Part shown: one piece after another, positions 46,746 through 58,149 of the stretch | Layout: each line of letters starts with the position of its first letter | How positions within the stretch are numbered: position 1 is the stretch's first letter | DNA from: Charina bottae | Lineage: Eukaryota > Chordata > Lepidosauria > Squamata > Charinaidae | DNA length: 64,000 nt | Reading direction: 5' to 3' | Assembly (NCBI GenBank): GCA_023362775.1 | Contig: JALMGJ010000006.1 | Span: forward strand, 59,363,501-59,427,500 | Notes under the pieces: generated by a model | Seen by the model: only the letters and a program-made list of their open reading frames with translations | What the model was told of the DNA's origin: nothing | Databases searched by the model: none | Translations under genes and position numbers: made by a program

Positions 46746-47084
46746 AGTATAGTTGAACTACAGAGTGCAAGTCTATTTTCAAGATAAATGATCATAAAAG
46801 GGGCCCTGTTGCCTAGCAAAAATCAGCATCTATATGCTCTGTCCACAACAACAAAAAATGTGTTGCAGATGAAAATCTGCAGATTAAATAGTAGCTTAAT
46901 CAAAGGATTATGCTGTTCAAACATATGTGCAAATTATGTTATAAAGAGTTATCTCTCTATATAATTCTCATTGATAATCATATATAATTCAAGTAATGAT
47001 AAACATGCTTGAATACATTATAGAGAATGAGTGAAGGACTAGAAGACTGAAGAAGGAAAATGTCCCAGTCTTCTAAAAGGGGAA

Positions 47085-47520
47085 TAAAGAGGTTCAGAAC
47101 TACAGACTAAACACTTTGACACGAATACCTGGGAAGATTATGGAGAAGATTATAAACAGATTGATCTGTAAGTACCTGGAAAACAATGTAGTAATTACCA
47201 AGAACAAGTCTTGCCAGATTAACTTTCTCATGCTTTTTGGTTGAGTAACTTCCTTTCCAGATTTTGAAATGTTGAAGACATAACATATCTTGATTTCAGC
47301 AAAACATATGGCAAAATATCCCATGACATTCCAATTAGAAATGGTAGTTAAGTATGGACTGGATGGCATGGAAAGATAGCAGGCTCAAAAATTGCACTCA
47401 AGGAATGTTCATCATTGGTTGCTCATCTAATTGGAATGAGATATCAAAAGAGGTGTTTCAGTCCAGTAGAACAATGTTGCAGTTATTTGTGAATAACATT
47501 GGGCCCATTAAAAGAACTTC
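47085..47520 (+). pseudogene. Old CR1-like reverse transcriptase relic
   Basis: Frame-broken fragments in the right order for a CR1-type reverse transcriptase on the plus strand: TACCTGGAAAACAATGTAGT (YLENNVV), AAGAACAAGTCTTGCCAGAT (KNKSCQ), CTTGATTTCAGCAAAAC (LDFSK, before the FD of motif A) and AAGTATGGACTGGATGGCAT (KYGLDGM). Many indels. No open frame survives. Confidence 0.6.
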
Positions 47521-47569
47521 ACGATGAATAATAACTCTGTAATCAAACAGAAATTAAACACTAAAGTAG

Positions 47570-49737
47570 CTTTAATTAAGTTACTTTAGTGAAGGGAAGT
47601 GCTATTTCTGTATCAACAAATGCTAAACCAAAGACATAAGGTATTTTGTGAAACATTATTTCTGTACTAGGACCAATGCTACTGAACATTCAAACATGAC
47701 CTGGTGGAAATTTATGGGCAAGAAAATCAACATAGTGTAATATATTTAAACAAACAACAACAACATACTTTAGGCAAAATACATTTAGAAATGTAATTTT
47801 TTGAAAAAAAACCCTCAAAATTACACATTTAACTAAGCATTCAAATATGAATTTGGGATGGATTTGAGGAAAAAATGTAATTTACTAATTTACGAACTGG
47901 AATTGGCTTTAGTTCTTTAGTTCTTCAGTTCTCAGAATTTTGCAATGCAGCTTTCTATTTTTTTAAAGTCTATAAAATTGCACACATTAAAAAAAATGCA
48001 CATAGAAACTATAAATTTTAATCCATTTTCTCAATATATGTATTATTTTATGTTTCTACGTGATTTACACATTTATCACTATAAAGAAAAAATGAAGAAC
48101 TTAAATAAAACAGCACTAAATTCAGTCTTTCTCATGTTAGATTATTCTGCAAATAACTTAGCTGGGAATGCTAACACCTAGATCAAATGTGTCTACAAAA
48201 GGTCTAGCAGATTCCTGCTTATCTGTATATATTCCTTGGACATATTTATCTGTATTTTACCTCACCACTTAAAATTATTAGAAAATTACATGCACATTTT
48301 TTATTGCCACCAATATTATGACCTTATGATCTCAAGGTGCTACAGAGACTTAAAAACAGGAATTTATCAGGGTCCCATGTGCAGAATCACTTTGGGAAAG
48401 TAGTATATAAGCTTTTTAAATTAATAGTGTAATAAAAGTGTAAGTCTGTGGTATATTCATGCAGATCGTCCCCTAGGTGCTAGTACAGATAATTGGAAGA
48501 ATACAAACGACATTAAACCCAAAAGTAAGGTAGAGCATTTTAAAATCAAACTCTTCTTCCTCCTTGCATTTATATAGCACATAATGCAAAGATTTGTCAC
48601 ATTAATTTACTTTTAAATGTAATTTTACTTTTAAAAGAAAGGCAGTTCATAATAGATTTAAAGCACAACAATAGTCATCATAAAACACGCCGGATACATA
48701 GACATGGGCTATGAGCCAATGCACACTTAAAGCTCCACTGAACACAGTGGGACTTAACCTCTAAGTAAACACATAAAGGATTGCAGTGATTAGTGGTTTC
48801 TATGACAAGCTTTCAATAAGATTTCTTTATGTGCCATATTTCTTTCTGATGTCCTGCTTCTTTCTACTACTTCCAATAGCTATAACAGTAGTCATATTGT
48901 TGCCAAATTTATGATAGAACCTTAAGGGGCATATACAAAGAGAGATGCATAAATGTTTATGTGGAGATTTTGTATACTAACCATATGTGTACTTTGCAGA
49001 GAAAATAATGAAATATGATCTAGTGCAAACAGCTCTAGAACATTAGGTGTTTGGGTATTTTTAAAGCATTTCTCAAATTATGTGCTGCATTTCTGTCAGA
49101 AAGAAATACAACTTTACGTTAGCATTTGTCACACTGATTAGTGCAGTGAAATGAAAACCAGTCAAACAAAGGACAAGTTCTCTCCCCCTCTGTGTGCATG
49201 CATGTGAAGCATTATTAATATTCATAAATCAACTTATACTTGTCATCAAACAAACACACACACCCCTCCAGCATTTTCTAAGAACTAATGTATTGTTTTG
49301 TTTTGAAAATTTCTAGGAGCAGAATTCTGATTGACTGTGGCTAGCATGTGCAACATGCGGTTCTCCAGATGTTGAAGTCCTAACTAATCTGATCAGTGAT
49401 GAGAAATAATCATAGCCGTAACCCAAAAACTTCTGTAGGCCACATGTTCTCCATCCTTGGATGATGGATTTATTTCTACATCAATGCAGCATCAAAAAAA
49501 AAACAACCTTGATATTATGAATGAGCCATCATATAATCACCTACAAAAAAAACCTATTGAATATCACAAAACCAAAAGATTAATATGTAAATGGGGAAGC
49601 CAATCCTATGTTAAACAATATGATTAATCTAACAGTAACATGATAAGAGTATGATTTATATTTATATTTATATTATTAATTCATTTAATTTGCTGTAATC
49701 TTTTCTGGTTGCCAGCAGCTCTCCACACATTCAGTAG
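47570..49737. other. AT-rich sequence with no recognised feature
   Basis: Short frames only; no repeat family recognised. Confidence 0.55.
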
Positions 49738-49985
49738 ATGCATTTATTTTTATTTATTTATTACATTTATACCCCATCTTTCATTCAGGAACCCAAGGTT
49801 CTATATGCACTGATCTTCTTTTTCTCCACAAAACCTTGTCAGATAGGCTGGGCTGAGAAAAAATGGCCCAAGATTACCAAAGGAGCTTCCATGGCTGAAC
49901 CTGGGTCTCTCGTTCCTAATCCAAAACTTTATTTTTATTTATTTATTTATTTATTTACCACTACACTACACTAGCTCGCTTTCAT
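49738..49985 (-). mobile_element. tRNA SINE with L2-type tail (minus)
   Basis: TTTATTTATTACATTTATACCCC at the left is the reversed tail. The body has AACCTTGTCAGATAGGCTGG, GCCCAAGATTACCAAAGGAG and GGCTGAACCTGGGTCTCTCG, and the head is ACTACACTACACTAGCTCGC at the right. A (TTTA)n stretch at 49930-49958 lies within the head. Confidence 0.65.
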
Positions 49986-50756
49986 ATAATCTACTACCTA
50001 CTTATAACCTCAGAAATGTTGAATCTCTCTATACAATATAGTATAATAAACAGTTTCTTAATGAAATAAATTAACAGGTACATTACTTTTGATTGCACTT
50101 TAAGCATATGAACTGGATTTACTTTTTGCAGGACTAGATCCTGTCCTCAACTTAATCCAATTCAATCTCACGTTGCTGATTAAAGACAGTCAGTACACAG
50201 ACATATTTCAAGCACATTTCAGCTGGAACTGAGAAACATGTACCTGAGCTAAGAATTTTCTTTCAGTAAAACTATTTGTTTCATTCTTGTTTTTCATTGC
50301 AGCCTTAAAAGAAGATAATACTCCTGGGTAGATTAGCAAGGCAAAGTTATGGAGATTTTGTAATCACAATGTCTTCAGTAAATCTGTTTCCAAATGCAAT
50401 TCATTAATATCATTATATGGCATGACAATACCTGGAATTTGCAAAGAGGGGAAATTTGCAAACAATAAAGCCAGATTCCCCGAGGAAGCCAGATATAATG
50501 AAGCACAGCCAATCTGAACCGCACATTTGCTAAGCTAGTCATATAATTTGAAAATCCTTTGCTCAGGAAACTACACAGGTGAGCAGCAGAGCCCAGTTCA
50601 CCTCATCACTGACATTCAAAAGTGTTGAAAGAGATACAGAACAAAGTTGTCTTTTGATGCCACCAGTTTGAGAAATGGATATTTAAAATCTCAGTACTTA
50701 AAAGAACATATAATTGCACCATTTAAGACTCATATTAATTATTACACAATTTTTTT

Positions 50757-50800
50757 TATTATTTCAATTTATTCCCCGCCCATCTCCCTTACAATTGTAG
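50757..50800 (-). mobile_element. L2-type 3' tail fragment (minus)
   Basis: TTATTTCAATTTATTCCCCGCCCATCTCCCTTA is a short reversed L2-type tail, closest to that at 39482-39560. Confidence 0.6.
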
Positions 50801-51349
50801 GTTGCAACCTAAACTATGCAAGCTACTCCGAATGAAGTCCCACTGGACACAGCGTGATTTGCTCCTGAATAAATGTGCATAGGGTTGCAGTGCAAACAGA
50901 TGCTCTATACTGAAACAATAGCCTCTACTGGGTCACTGACAATATATAATTTTACAACTAAAAGTATAGATCCCAAATAAAAATACAGAAATAAATCTAT
51001 AAAATGACAATAGAGGGATGTGCTAATTAATAGTGAGAGAATAAGGAGACACATCAAGGAAAACAGAAGCTAAAATATAATTTTAGTAATTTTTAACTAT
51101 TTAGTAATATTTAACTATTAGTTGCTAAAGACCTATTGATTGATAAGACAACAGAATAGTGGAAGAGTAGAGAAGGATATGTAATTCAAATTCTTTACTA
51201 ACATTACAAGTCAGTGCCACTCTTTGGCATCTATGAATTCAGTAATACAATATAGTGAAAATCCTAACATAGTTATCTAACTAAATTTGATGCTCTTCAA
51301 GGGATCTCCAGATTTCACAATCCATTAAAGAGAAGTTTGCTATTTTACA

Positions 51350-51735
51350 CAAATACTACCTGGAACATTCAAACTTTTTGGCATCAGAGAGGCTGGCAAA
51401 GTATCTGCATACAGGTGACAGTACAGAAGAATATGGGCAAGAGTTTCTAATGCTTCCTCCTCACTTGGATAGAATCTTCCCTTACATGGGATCTTGTTAT
51501 ACCTGCCCTCAAGGTTGCTGATGGGAGAATATCAGTGAGCAAATGTGAAAAACTCTGCAATACTTTGGGAGAGTGAGTTGATTAGTGTCTGTTTCAGGAT
51601 ATCTCTTGTATGGTCATATCCCATTACCCAGAGCACCTGGGGGAATGCTGTACTGTTACTACCTAGTTTCATGTTGGCAACTGTGAGTTGCTTGCAGCTC
51701 TTGAAGACCTTTTGAACTACCACTTGTCCCAATTC
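51350..51735 (-). pseudogene. LINE ORF C-terminal relic, copy B
   Basis: Minus-strand pieces corresponding to the relic at 8364-8879. One frame reads SNLEGRYNKIP and, further on, EEEALETLAHILLYCHLYAD, aligning with AGRFHGTP and REVETLAHVL of copy A. The His and final Cys are kept here. The upstream frame 51532-51732 is shifted relative to it. Only the C-terminal region is left and the LINE clade is not identified. Confidence 0.5.
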
Positions 51736-52355
51736 TCTAGCCTAGCTTGCAGGTCAGTGGTCTAGTGTGATGAGGAGAACGGGATGCAGAAAACACCCCC
51801 TCCAGCACAGTTGTACTCCCTCCATTTTAGCAATAAGAACTTTTGCAAACTGGTGGGATATAAACAAAAAATAAGGCTAAAGTCATTGTCACAAGCCAAG
51901 TTCCCCCATTACAAGTTATACAGCCAACTAACTGACTCTTGGTAGTTTACAAATCCTTTGAATTACATATCCTCCTCTACTCTTGTCCTATTTTGTTGTT
52001 TAGTGCTGGGGGGGAAAACTGTTCCCACCAGCATCCTACTTGACTGTGGTATACTGTATATGTGTGAGTGCTTGGAAGTTAGAGAAGAGGAAGTTTTAAC
52101 CACCCCATACCTGTGCACCATGTGGTAGAGAAGTGAATGGTTGCCTTTCTCTAGGTGGGAAGAACAGGATAAATATGAGTCTCATACAATTACCTGGTGG
52201 AGTCCCCCAACTGGTCTCCAAAGAATTTGCATCCTCCAATGCAGCCTTCCACCAGCTTTGTCCCATTTATGTCCTAGGATTGATTGACTGATTGATTTTC
52301 CCAATGTACATAGCTGCTCAGCTCATTCATATCTATCTACAGTATCTATCTACAG

Positions 52356-52356
<1 letters not shown>

Positions 52357-52408
<52 letters not shown>

Positions 52409-52490
52409 TCTCATCTCTCATCTCTCTCTCTCTTATCTCTATCTCTATCTCTATCATCTCTATCTCTATCTACAGTATCTATCTCTGGGA
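52357..52490 (+). repeat. Compound CT-rich microsatellite
   Basis: (CT)24 at about 52357-52404 followed by CTCAT and CTCTAT variants to 52490, and flanked by CTATCTACAGTAT repeats on both sides. Confidence 0.9.
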
Positions 52491-52494
52491 AGCT

Positions 52495-55157
52495 TACAAA
52501 AAGATTTCCTGCAGGGGCATACTGGAAAAGAAAGGCAATACAAAGCTTGCCTTGACTCATTGTATAAAGTCATTTGTGACTTATTTATCAATTATTGAGA
52601 ATTATTATGTATTAATATTAACATTAGTAAGGTGTTATAGCTTAAAGTGTAATAATTTTTACAATATGTCTGTAATTCATGTACAGAAAGTATAAAGGAG
52701 ACTCTGATTTCTGTTTAAAGTAAAGTTTTTTAAAAAATATTTTAATGGCCAATAAATTCTATAGAGATGTCGTACTTATCAGCATATCAGCCTAAATGTA
52801 ATACAAACATAGCAGAGATTCCATGATAGGCTTGCATGCAAATACATCGGAATCATTCTGAATGGATTGCCAAAGTCATTCATTTCATTTGACTTTGCTC
52901 TGAGTTCAATATTTGATAATGCCAACTGCCAGAACACTTCCTTACCAGAATGAATTTTCGTATTCTGTTATCCCAAAGCATGATCACTAACACTGTAGCT
53001 TGACTGAAAGATAAAACCAATAGCACAGTGACATACAGTACATGCAAGGAAGCAAATTCCATGGTGCTCAGTATACTGTATTTATTTCTTAGTATGTTTA
53101 AGAGTAAAAGCTATTTATTTATTTGTTCCACCTGTCTCTCCATTACCAGGATACTGAAACCCACTAAGAAACAAGACAAAACAAAAGCAAATAGAATGAA
53201 AACCCAATTCCAAGTTCCAAGTCTCTAACTGCCTTGTATCAGTTTTTATGCTAAGTTCTACTACTCATCCCCTTAGTCTCTATCTTTGCTTGACTTCTTT
53301 GGATGGTAATTAATCAGAGCCAACAAAACAAAAATTACTTCCTCCCAGAAGCTTCAGTGTTCAATATATATTGGATTGCACCAACATGAAGAAAACTGCA
53401 GATTATTTGATCATCAGGACAGAGTGAATCACTGCTTAGAACTCTTTCTTGATAACTTTCTTTACAGCTTCATCTACATAATCTAAGTGCAGAAGTGTCA
53501 CCTAATTAGTGTTAGACAACAAATCAAATAAAAATTATTTCTAATTTCTTTTCCTATTATATTTCTTTCTCTAAGGTATATGAGGATAATTGTATTTGAG
53601 GAATGATGACAGTGTATTTGTGCTTATTTAACACATTTTCTTATGTTAGTGTATGTCACCAACCATTCAGTTTTCATAATTTCTCCTATCCACATTATCT
53701 GCAATTGAACCAGAAAACATTTTGTCTTGTAAGTTTAAACTGAAATAACAGCATGATAAAAAATCTGAAAAGGTCTAAGGCAGGGGATATATAATTTTAT
53801 TGCATGGCTGTATAGGATAAGTTCTTATGGGTAATCTTCAATATTTTTTCCTTGAATGAAGAGTTCTTCTCATCAGTGCTGCGTATATGAAATAAAGAGT
53901 AGAGCTACAAAACGTGCGTCAATTTTAGTAAAAGAAATAAAAGGGGAATGAAATTGTATTAACCAGTAAATCTAAAGATTGTAGGAAACTCTGAAATAAA
54001 GGTCATGAACCTAGTAAACTATTGCTGTATATAAATTACATATAGTAATCCAACAGCCTTTTTCAACTCCTTGGAAAAGAAGCAAGGATAAACCAGGAAA
54101 AAAATTAGGTACTTCAGAATATGACAACTGTTTAGCTCCAAATTACCTTTTCCTTTTTTTTTTTAAAGTATGTGCATGAGTGTCTAGGCTAGTTATAATA
54201 TTTGTTCTATGTGCATTTGCAGATAACAGCAGTTATCTGCAACAAAAGTTAGCAGCAACAAAATACAGGAAAAACTGCAGATGCTATAATTTTTTTTATT
54301 ACAGTCCTATATGTTTTGTAAAGAAATCTTTTCCAATAGGCTCTGAAATTACATAAAAAGAATATATGTTAATATGGAATGATTTGATATATACCAGAAG
54401 ATCTATTTGGAAAATATATATAAAAACATTGTTAAGACTTTAGAATCAACTTAGGCTTTGTGAGCTTCTCAATCTGCCTGAGAACATTACCATAATATTC
54501 AGGCTAGGACTTTTTATAACCCTAGGCTGCTTGGTCTACAGGATGGAATTTGATACAGAATTATGAGTTTTAAAGTAAAATAATATTCTTTTTTAGGCAC
54601 ATAGTGCCATCCTTTGCACAAAGTAGAGAAAATTGTATCAAAATAAATTATAGATGGTACAGCAATCCATTGAAATTAGTATATAAAAATACATCTATGC
54701 TCTGCTAGAATAAGTGTAATGAGAAAAGCACATATTTTCACTTGTGAGGGTTATGACCAGAGATAAGATATTTCTAGGGTTTAGTATTTACAGAAATGGA
54801 TAAATTAGGAATCAGGAGCTCAAAATGGACTCGCAATTAGTTTGGTTGGGAATATTCATTGAAGATAACAAGAAAGTTAGAGCTAAAGAGCTGGTGATTC
54901 ATACGTTGATAGCGATATAAAAATAAAATTTGGAACAGAATGTTATCCTTAGATGAGAGGTATAATAAGCTTTGATATATAATCATGGCAAAAACCTTGC
55001 CCATTAGAGCAGAACAATCCAAAATATATTATTTTTTTGATATATCAAGATTTTACATATCAAATCTTTTACTCTCTGGTAAAGAACTACTTGCTTGTTA
55101 TACTTAGATACAGAAAGATATGTGCTATTTACAGTATAAAAAGTTCTAGAGTTGATA
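52495..55157. other. AT-rich sequence with no recognised feature
   Basis: Short frames only; nothing assigned. Confidence 0.55.
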
Positions 55158-55168
55158 TGTAATAGTTT

Positions 55169-57199
55169 TTGTTGTTTATTCGTTCAGTCGCTTCCGACTC
55201 TTCGTGACTTCATGGACCAGCCCACGCCAGAGCTTCCTGTCGGCCGTCGCCATCCCCAGCTCCCCTAAGGTCGAGTCCGTCACCTCCAGAATACCATCCA
55301 TCCATCTTGCCCTTGGTCGGCCCCTCTTCCTTTTGCCTTCCACTTTCCCTAGCATCAGCATCTTCTCCAGGGTATCCTGTCTTCTCATTATGTGGCCAAA
55401 GTACTTCAGTTTTGCCTTTAATATCATTCCCTCAAGTGAGCAGTCTGGCTTTATTTCCTGGAGTATGGACTGGTTTGATCTTCTTGCAGTCCAAGGCACT
55501 CTCAGAATTTTCCTCCAACACCACAGTTCAAAAGCATCTATCTTCCTTCGCTCAGCCTTCCTTATGGTCCAGCTCTCACAGCCATAGGTTACTACAGGGA
55601 ATACCATTGCTTTAACTATGCGGACCTTTGTTGTCAGTGTGATGTCTCTGCTCTTAACTATTTTATTGAGATTTGCCATTGCTCTCCTCCCAAGAAGTAG
55701 ACGTCTTCTGATTTCCTGGCTGCAGTCAGCATCTGCAGTAATCTTTGCGCCTAGAAATACAAAGTCTGTCACTGCCTCCACTTTTTCTCCCTCTATTTGC
55801 CAGTTATCAATCAAGCTGGTTGCCATAATCTTGGTTTTTTTGAGGTTTAACTGCAACCCAGTTTTTGCACTTTCTTCTTTCACCTTCCTCATAAGGCTCC
55901 TCAGCTCCTCCTCGCTTTCAGCCATCAAAGTGGTATCATCTGCATATCTGAGATTGTTAATGTTTCTTCCAGCGATTTTAACTCCAGCCTTGGATTCCTC
56001 AAGCCCAGCACGTCGCATGATGTGTTCTGCGTACAAGTTGAATAGGTAGGGTGAGAGTATACAGCCCTGCCGTACTCCTTTCCCAATCTTAAACCAGTCC
56101 GTTGTTCCGTGCTCTGTTCTTACCGTTGCTACTTGGTCATTATACAGATTCCTCAGGAGGCAGACAAGATGACTTGGTATCCCCATACCACCAAGAACTT
56201 GCCACAATTTGTTATGATCCACACAGTCAAAGGCTTTAGAATAGTCAATAAAACAAAAATAGATGTTTTTCTGAAACTCCCTGGCTTTCTCCATTATCTA
56301 GCGGATATTGGCAATTTGGTCTCTAGTTCCTCTGCCTTTTCTAAACCCAGCTTGTACTTCTGGCAATTCTCGCTCGATGAATTGCTGGAGTCTACCTTGC
56401 AAGATCTTGAGCATTACCTTACTGGCATGTGAAATAAGTGCCACTGTTCGATAGTTTGAACATTCTTTAGTGCTTCCCTTTTTTGGTATGGGGATATAAG
56501 TTGATTTTTTCCAATCTGATGGCCATTCTTGTGTTTTCCAAATTTGCTGGCATATGGCATGCATCACCTTGACAGCATCATCTTGCAAGATTTTAAACAG
56601 TTCAGCTGGGATACCGTCGTCTCCTGCTGCCTTGTTATTAGCAATGCTTCTTAAGGCCCATTCAACCTCACTCTTCAGGATGTCTGGCTCTAACTCACTG
56701 ACCACACCGTCAAAGCTATCTCCAATATTATTATCCTTCCTATACAGATCTTCCGTATATTCCTGCCACCTTTTCTTGATCTCTTCTGCTTCTGTTAGGT
56801 CCTTACCATCTTTGTTTTTGATCATACCCATTTTTGCCTGGAATTTACCTCCGATGTTTCTAATTTTCTGGAAGAGGTCTCTTGTCCTTCCTATTCTATT
56901 GTCTTCTTCCACTTCCGCACATTGCTTGTTTAAAAATAATTCCTTATCTCTTCTGGCTAACCTCTGGAATTTTGCATTTAATTGGGCATATCTCCTCCTA
57001 TCACTGTTGCCTTTTGCTTTCCTTCTTTCTTGGGCTACTTCCAGTGTCTCAGCAGACAGCCATCTTGCCTTCTTGGTTTTCTTTTTCTTTGGGACGTTTT
57101 TTGTTGCCGCCTCCTGAACAATGTTGTGAACTTCTGTCCATAGTTCTTCCGGGACCCTATCTACTAAATCTAGTCCCTTATAATAGTTTAAAAGTCCCT
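55169..57199 (-). mobile_element. 5'-truncated Bov-B (RTE) LINE
   Basis: A 2.03-kb insertion on the minus strand with an 11-bp duplication, TGTAATAGTTT, at 55158-55168 and 57200-57210. The 3' end reads CGACTGAACGAATAAACAAC on the minus strand, the known Bov-B type terminus. The 5' end lies inside the ORF between endonuclease and reverse transcriptase, so the endonuclease is lost. At the 5' junction a short word (AGTCCCTTATAATAGTTTA / AGTCCCTTGTAATAGTTTA) is repeated. Confidence 0.9.
55176..57198 (-). pseudogene. Bov-B reverse transcriptase ORF with one TAG
   Basis: On the minus strand the frame is open from the truncated edge to 55176 except for one TAG at 56298-56300, where a Trp codon (TGG) is the likely original. 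It encodes about 670 residues. In order: a basic linker (VPKKKKTKKARW), the reverse transcriptase with AAGDDGIPAELF, DYSKAFDCVDH, VRQGCILSPYLFNLY and YADD at 55935-55946, and the C-terminal region YGCESW, ELWCWRKILRVPW, KYFGHIMRR and KRGRPRARWMDGI. This matches the RTE/Bov-B family. The intact protein copies its own RNA and probably also serves Bov-B-tailed SINEs. Near-intact coding implies a recent insertion. Confidence 0.9.
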
Positions 57200-57514
57200 T
57201 GTAATAGTTTAGATTATAAATATTTATAATTATAAATAAGTTCTTGAAGTTGATGAAGTCATAATGTATGAACTGCTTTGTGTGATGTGGAACTATTTTA
57301 TGTTATCTTGTTTTTTAGATAATTAATAAAAAATTAAGAAGTCAGAAACAAAACAAAATGCTCTCCCTCAATGTAGCTATTTCCTGCTGGGATAACAGTA
57401 GCTTTCTTTCTGAGATAACTAAATCCTTGAGGGAGGGCAAATTTTGTTGGGAAACAGAGAATGGGCAACACACACAAACACAAACACACCCCTACCTTAA
57501 TCCCATGTAGATAT

Positions 57515-57570
57515 TTATTTATTAGATTTATCACTGCCCAACTCCCACAAGGGGACTCTATATTGGCTAT
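57515..57570 (-). mobile_element. Old L2-type 3' tail (minus)
   Basis: TTTATTTATTAGATTTATCACTGCCCAACTCCCACAAGGGGACTCTAT is a decayed reversed L2-type tail. Confidence 0.5.
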
Positions 57571-57781
57571 TTCATAAAATTAAAACACTAAACAACCATT
57601 AAACAGGCTATTGAATCTAAAGTGGCAAATGGGAGTAATTTCCCCTGAATTCTGTGGAATTTAATTGTAACTAACCACATTCAGGTTGGTTAGAAAATAT
57701 GGTAGAAGATTTGTTTTGCAAGAATTTTCCCTGAACTCAGATGAATTTCAGGGAAAGCATGCATAGGATTAGATTCATGGA

Positions 57782-58141
57782 TAGTCTGACCATACGTCCC
57801 GTTTTGAATGGGACAGTCTCGGTTTTTTAGCATTTTTCAACCATCCCATCATTTTGATAAAAATCTCAATTTTGTCCCGTTTTTTAAACCTGGCGGGAAT
57901 GGCACAGGAGGATCCAAGCCGGAACTGCCGATTGGAGGCAGCCTGGAAGACGAAGTCCTCCCGCCTATCAGTGCACGGCAAAGGAGGGACCGGGGGGCAG
58001 GGTTTGCAGGCGGGAGCCAATTGTGTGGACTGGGGGAAGGTACCCCTGTCTTTTTCAAGAATACGGAATATTACATAAGTCCCCGTCCCGTTTTGCCATC
58101 CCAATGTCCCATTTTTGTCTCAAGGAAATATGGTCAGCCTA
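57782..58141. mobile_element. Short DNA transposon, probably hAT-like
   Basis: 360 bp with inverted ends TAGTCTGACCATA and TATGGTCAGCCTA. The flanks are TTCATGGA (57774-57781) and CTCATGGA (58142-58149), an 8-bp duplication with one mismatch. GTCCCGTTTT recurs near both ends (57797, 57873, 58085) and the middle is GC-rich. Open frames across it are incidental. Confidence 0.7.
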
Positions 58142-58149
58142 CTCATGGA

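Noticed and set aside
55618..56049. Plus-strand frames of 100-187 codons across 55204-57229
   Set aside because: Shadows of the minus-strand Bov-B ORF.
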